Source: Cellvibrionaceae bacterium (lineage in GTDB: Bacteria > Pseudomonadota > Gammaproteobacteria > Pseudomonadales > Cellvibrionaceae). From it: a stretch of DNA of 64,000 bases. The notes beneath the pieces were generated by a model, which saw only the letters and a list, made by a program, of their open reading frames with translations, made no database searches and was not told the origin of the DNA. Positions 61,651 through 64,000 of the stretch are shown here, piece by piece (within the stretch, counting starts at the first letter, position 1; every line of letters begins with the position of its first letter). The position numbers were made by a program, and so were the translations under genes. The stretch is taken from assembly GCA_025800365.1 (NCBI GenBank), contig JAOXRT010000148.1, positions 1 to 64,000 of the forward strand. The letters run 5' to 3'.

Positions 61651-61754
61651 ATGCGTAGGCTGGTTGTTTGAGTTGCTAAACAGATGCCCCGCAAAGGCTT
61701 GATGGAAGCTGCTGTGGTGATTGTGGGATTAACTGAGTTTGTATTGGGGTGAGA

Positions 61755-62138
61755 ATGTACCGAACAATTCTCGCTATCGCGGCAATTAATGGTTTGATCG
61801 CGGTAGTTTTGGGCGCCTATGGGGCCCATGGACTTAAGCCTGAGTTGAGTGCGAAGCTTTGGTCCGCTTATAGCACCGCCAATCAATACCATTTTTACCA
61901 CAGCTTGGCTTTATTGGCTTTGGCTGCATTCGCTGCCGTGAAAGCGTGGCCTAAGTTAATGTCGGTAGCTTGGGGTTGGCAGTTGGGAATACTGCTGTTT
62001 AGTGGCAGCATTTATGCATTAGCCCTTGGCGCGCCAAGCTGGGTAGGGCCAATAACGCCTTTAGGTGGTCTTACCTTAATGATGGCTTGGGGTCTGCTAA
62101 TACAGCAGGCTTTCAGTAATAAAGATGTAAAGAACTAG
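61755..62138 (+). CDS. DUF423 membrane protein
   Basis: The 127-residue protein (ATG 61755; GTG 61749 is two codons earlier) has four hydrophobic segments and the DUF423 signature GAYGAHGLKPELSAKLWSAY plus YHFYHSLALL and the late GGLTLMMAW. Function unknown, inner-membrane. The stop is three bases before trmB, so the two are probably cotranscribed. Confidence 0.9.
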   Translation: MYRTILAIAAINGLIAVVLGAYGAHGLKPELSAKLWSAYSTANQYHFYHSLALLALAAFAAVKAWPKLMSVAWGWQLGILLFSGSIYALALGAPSWVGPITPLGGLTLMMAWGLLIQQAFSNKDVKN

Positions 62139-62140
62139 TT

Positions 62141-62842
62141 ATGCAAGACTCTATTTTTAAACCCGAATACAAAGATAAATCGATTCGAAGTTTTGTTATT
62201 CGGGCGGGCCGCATCACAGATGGGCAGCGCAAAGCCTTTGAGCAGTGGTGGCCCAAATATGGTTTAAGCCTCTACTCTGGCAGTCAAAACTTTGATGAAG
62301 TATTTGGTCGCCAGGCTCCAAAGGTGCTTGAGGTGGGTTTTGGGATGGGGGATTCCCTACTCGAGATGGCGAAGGCCGAACCTGAAAAAGATTTCATCGG
62401 AATCGAAGTGCACCCGCCAGGAGTTGGGCGTCTAATTAATAATGCCGGTAATGAAGGTGTCGAAAACCTGCGTGTCTATATGGCTGATGCCAATGATGTT
62501 CTAGAAGACTGTGTCGCTGACGATAGTCTTGATCGCTTTCAGTTGTACTTTCCTGATCCTTGGCACAAGAAAAAACACAATAAGCGCCGGATTGTGAATT
62601 CAGGCTTTATTCAGAAGATAGCTGCCAAACTTAATACTGCTGGTATCTGCCATATGGCGACCGATTGGGAGCCTTATGCCGAGCACATGATGGAAACCAT
62701 GAGCGCCGCTGAGCAGTTTGAAAACACCCAAGGTGAATACCTGTTTGCTAAAAGACCGGAATTTCGCCCAATAACTAAATTTGAACGTCGTGGTGATCGT
62801 CTTGGTCATGGCGTTTGGGATTTACTGTTCAAAAAGCGCTAG
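62141..62842 (+). CDS. trmB: tRNA (guanine46-N7)-methyltransferase
   Basis: TrmB methylates G46 in the variable loop of tRNAs. The 233-residue protein has RIRxxQ-like IRSFVIRAGRITDGQRKAFE, the SAM motif LEVGFGMGDSLLEMA, the FIGIEVHPPGVGRLI segment and the catalytic region LYFPDPWHKKKHNKRRIV. All key parts are intact. A short stem (AAACGTGA/TCACGTTT) lies about 50 bases after the stop. Confidence 0.96.
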   Translation: MQDSIFKPEYKDKSIRSFVIRAGRITDGQRKAFEQWWPKYGLSLYSGSQNFDEVFGRQAPKVLEVGFGMGDSLLEMAKAEPEKDFIGIEVHPPGVGRLINNAGNEGVENLRVYMADANDVLEDCVADDSLDRFQLYFPDPWHKKKHNKRRIVNSGFIQKIAAKLNTAGICHMATDWEPYAEHMMETMSAAEQFENTQGEYLFAKRPEFRPITKFERRGDRLGHGVWDLLFKKR

Positions 62843-63011
62843 TGACTGTCGCTTCAGTACACTTGCCTCTTGCTACCCGCAAATGACGCCTAAAACGTGA
62901 TCCTTTTCACGTTTGTGGGAATGTCGCTAAAAATACGCTAGAATGCCGCCCAATTAGCAGCGGGATGCTGTTTGGGGCATTCTTCAGCGTATCTTAAGAC
63001 TGGGAAGCTTT

Positions 63012-63668
63012 ATGATTCGACTGCCACATACCTTGTATAAGCTGACGCTTATTGCCCTATTATCCCTTGGCCTGATGGCCTGCCAATCGGCCTACTATTC
63101 CGCTATGGAATCGGTAGGTGTGCATAAGCGCGATATTTTAACGAGCCGGATCGAAGGCGTTCGTGACGCTCAAGTCGACGCTAAAGAGCAATTCAGAGAT
63201 GCCTTAGATCGTTTTAGCCAAGAGCTTGGCTACAACGGTGGTGAGCTGCAAAGTGTTTATGAAAATCTACGCGATGCTTACGAAGATAGTCAGCAAGAAG
63301 CTGACAATGTTAGTCGTCGCATTGATGAAGTTGAAGACGTAGCGGAAGCCTTGTTCGCAGAATGGGAAGATGAACTAGAGCAATACTCTAGCGCGAGTTT
63401 ACGCAGAGAAACTCAATCTCAATTAAGAGATACACGCAAACAATACAAAAATATGCTGGTAACGATGCGCAGTGCTGAATCTAAAATGGCGCCAGTGTTG
63501 AGAACGTTTAATGATCAAGTTTTGTATTTAAAGCACAACTTGAATGCACGAGCGATAGGTTCTCTTAAGACTGAGTTCGGCGGCTTGCGCCGAGATATAA
63601 ATACCTTGATTGCGCGCATGGAGGAGTCCATCGCGGAGTCAGACAAATTCATAAAAAATTTAAAGTAA
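63012..63668 (+). CDS. DUF2959 lipoprotein
   Basis: The 218-residue product has a lipoprotein signal with lipobox LGLMACQ (Cys at about residue 24) and a long helical domain matching DUF2959: YYSAMESVGVHKRDILTSRI, VRDAQVDAKEQFRDALDRFS and the C-terminal GGLRRDINTLIARMEESIAE. It is almost wholly coiled coil, with unknown function, anchored probably to the outer membrane (no Asp after the Cys). The next gene, a beta-barrel protein, starts 32 bases later. Confidence 0.88.
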   Translation: MIRLPHTLYKLTLIALLSLGLMACQSAYYSAMESVGVHKRDILTSRIEGVRDAQVDAKEQFRDALDRFSQELGYNGGELQSVYENLRDAYEDSQQEADNVSRRIDEVEDVAEALFAEWEDELEQYSSASLRRETQSQLRDTRKQYKNMLVTMRSAESKMAPVLRTFNDQVLYLKHNLNARAIGSLKTEFGGLRRDINTLIARMEESIAESDKFIKNLK

Positions 63669-63700
63669 TACGCTTAAATCAATAATAGGAGTTCATGTTA

Positions 63701-64000
63701 ATGAAAAACTTCCACAAACACGCATTAGTGGTAGCTCTGGGTGTAGCTGCTAGTGTTAGCTCTGTGAGCAGCTTGGCTGATGGTCATAGTGCCAGTAACC
63801 ATAAGTACGAAGCGTACTTAGGTGCCGCTCGCCAATTTATCGATGGCAAGCGCGGTATCGACAATGACACGGGTGTTGTTGTTGGCTTGGGTTATGTTCT
63901 GAATGAGAACTGGACTCTTGAAGGTGTTTTCAATGGTTTTGCCGCTGATACTGAAGTTGGTGGAATCGATGTAGATGGCCGTCACTACCGTCTAGACGCG
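63701..64000 (+). CDS. Outer-membrane beta-barrel (OmpA-like) protein, cut by the right edge
   Basis: The first 100 residues are present. A signal peptide (MKNFHKHALVVALGVAASVS to about residue 26, ending SLADG) is followed by alternating strands typical of an eight-stranded OmpA-type barrel: YEAYLGAARQFIDGKRGI, GVVVGLGYVLNENWTLEGVF and VDGRHYRLDA. AGGAG lies at 63687-63691; an ATG two codons earlier (63695) is closer than usual to it. The C-terminal part is outside the window, so I cannot say whether a peptidoglycan-binding OmpA domain is present. Confidence 0.82.
   Translation, partial: MKNFHKHALVVALGVAASVSSVSSLADGHSASNHKYEAYLGAARQFIDGKRGIDNDTGVVVGLGYVLNENWTLEGVFNGFAADTEVGGIDVDGRHYRLDA

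Overview
The window is a chromosomal segment of a gammaproteobacterium, most likely a marine member of the Pseudomonadales/Cellvibrionales group. The evidence is gene order: radC-coaBC-algC-argB-slmA-pyrE with a Crc-type ExoIII homologue beside pyrE (a Pseudomonas-like arrangement), rpmB-rpmG, mutM/coaD/rsmD next to ftsY-ftsE-ftsX-rpoH, and TonB-dependent receptors. I see no rRNA, tRNA, CRISPR, prophage or insertion sequence. The assignment is inference from synteny and protein motifs, not from a database search.

Layout. 1-1880: a small AT-rich accessory patch with two secreted-protein genes separated by three copies of a paired GGGGTCAGACCCC/GGGGTCTGACCCC repeat; the TraB-like gene there is out of frame at an A7 run. 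1890-4945: hisB-hisH-hisA-hisF on the minus strand with a 105-base palindromic element between hisB and hisH. 5148-7774: a zinc module (Zur-box-like palindrome, small Cys/His-rich secreted protein, ZnuD-like receptor with a His-rich loop). 8083-12455: an RND efflux pair. 12488-14017: an SDR protein lacking its catalytic Tyr, an amphi-Trp protein and a secreted protein.

14128-33889 holds the most interesting content: a hydroxyproline/proline-peptide regulon. It includes 4-hydroxyproline 2-epimerase, ketoglutarate-semialdehyde dehydrogenase and a GntR/FCD regulator in one operon; a divergent trans-3-hydroxyproline dehydratase and FAD amine dehydrogenase; a separate operon of ornithine-cyclodeaminase/pyrroline-carboxylate reductase and Xaa-Pro aminopeptidase; and a lipoprotein metallopeptidase divergent from a POT di/tripeptide transporter. 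The same 17-bp operator, TTGTATA-N3-TATACAA, lies 30-45 bases upstream of three of these operons. Together they suggest uptake and breakdown of Pro/Hyp-rich (for example collagen-derived) peptides under one regulator. The deaminase expected for the 4-hydroxyproline branch is not in the window. Between these genes sit unrelated small genes (Rho antiterminator, methyltransferase, GNAT, DUF1801, SIMPL, and a Rieske oxygenase with its TetR regulator).

34004-46563 is mostly core metabolism (ilvD, crc, pyrE, slmA, argB, algC-like, coaBC, radC). 46684-50406 holds rpmB-rpmG, an array of perfect hairpins, and a TetR-DUF2855-nitronate monooxygenase group. 50829-55456 has a second TonB receptor and a diguanylate cyclase with a degenerate EAL domain. 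55520-64000 holds mutM, coaD, rsmD, ftsYEX, rpoH, a DUF423 protein, trmB, a DUF2959 lipoprotein and the start of an outer-membrane beta-barrel gene.
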